Source: Lachnospiraceae bacterium
Lineage (GTDB): Bacteria; Bacillota_A; Clostridia; Lachnospirales; Lachnospiraceae
Length of the DNA stretch: 5,071 nt
Direction: 5' to 3'
NCBI GenBank assembly: GCA_024689605.1
Contig: JAILDD010000139.1
Coordinates: forward strand, 1 to 5,071
Positions within the stretch are counted from its first letter, which is position 1. Every line of letters begins with the position of its first letter. The notes under the pieces were generated by a model that was given only the letters and a program-made list of their open reading frames with translations, did no database searches and was not told where the DNA came from. Shown here piece after piece: positions 4,932 through 5,071 of this stretch. The position numbers and the translations under genes were made by a program.

Positions 4932-5071
4932 TTATTCCTTTACACCACCGAGTGCAACACCGGCTACGATGTACTTGGAAAGCAGGAAGTATGCTACCAT
5001 AATAGGCAGGATGGAGATGAACAGACCGGTATAGATCTGACCGAAATCCCTCTGCTTATCGTTGGACTGCA
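4932..5071 (-). CDS. MalG-type sugar permease, C-terminal fragment at the window edge
   Basis: On the minus strand an open frame enters at 5071 and ends with TAA at 4934-4932. The 45 complete codons encode a C-terminus running from QSNDKQRDFGQIYTG to AGVALGGVKE. This differs from the end of the permease at 2576-3457 by one residue (Leu for Val, in AYFLLSKY versus AYFVLSKY). It contains the last membrane segment of a CUT1 permease. The rest of the gene, its other permease and its binding protein would lie to the right and point toward the recombinase. It could be an intact paralogue or a detached 3' fragment left by a rearrangement; the window cannot tell. Confidence 0.9.
   Translation of the reverse strand, partial: QSNDKQRDFGQIYTGLFISILPIMVAYFLLSKYIVAGVALGGVKE
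4932..5071 (-). repeat. Right arm of the inverted duplication
   Basis: This is the inverted partner of 3318-3457: 126 of 140 bases are identical, and almost all differences fall at third codon positions. The 1,474 bases between the arms hold the recombinase gene and its control region. The arm continues past the window end by an unknown length. Confidence 0.95.

Overview
The window looks like chromosomal DNA from a gut or rumen Clostridia-type Firmicute, most likely a Ruminococcus-like or Lachnospiraceae-like fibre or oligosaccharide user. This rests on the lipoprotein-style Ala/Glu/Pro/Thr linker on a sugar-binding protein, strong AGGAGG-type ribosome sites, intrinsic terminators with U tracts, moderate GC, and a CUT1 sugar transporter without its own ATPase. 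The genus is inference.

Layout: positions 2-1471 (+) hold most of a sugar-binding lipoprotein whose signal peptide and lipobox lie left of the window. Its first visible part is a tandem 33-bp (11-residue) repeat linker. A hairpin at 1494-1529 separates it from two MalF/MalG-type permeases, 1585-2550 and 2576-3457, which end at a strong terminator (3481-3517). Together these form one sugar-uptake operon. The ATP-binding subunit is absent and is presumably a shared MsmX/MsmK-type protein encoded elsewhere.

From 3458 to 4931 lies an island with a single gene, a complete tyrosine recombinase (3734-4795, +). Its leader has a plausible promoter, then a near-perfect terminator hairpin, then a strong ribosome site, so its expression may be attenuated. 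The same hairpin has the geometry of a tyrosine-recombinase core site. No excisionase, transposition or phage genes are visible.

At the right edge (4932-5071, minus strand) is the 3' end of a second permease gene. It is 90% identical in DNA (126 of 140 bases, no gaps) and 44 of 45 residues identical to the end of the permease at 2576-3457, in inverted orientation. The two transporter loci therefore converge on the recombinase gene, which is bracketed by inverted homologous permease 3' ends. The left permease also changes codon style abruptly near position 2936, as if its 3' part came from a paralogue by gene conversion or inversion. Whether this is an active shuffling locus or simple duplication plus insertion of a solitary integrase cannot be settled from this window.
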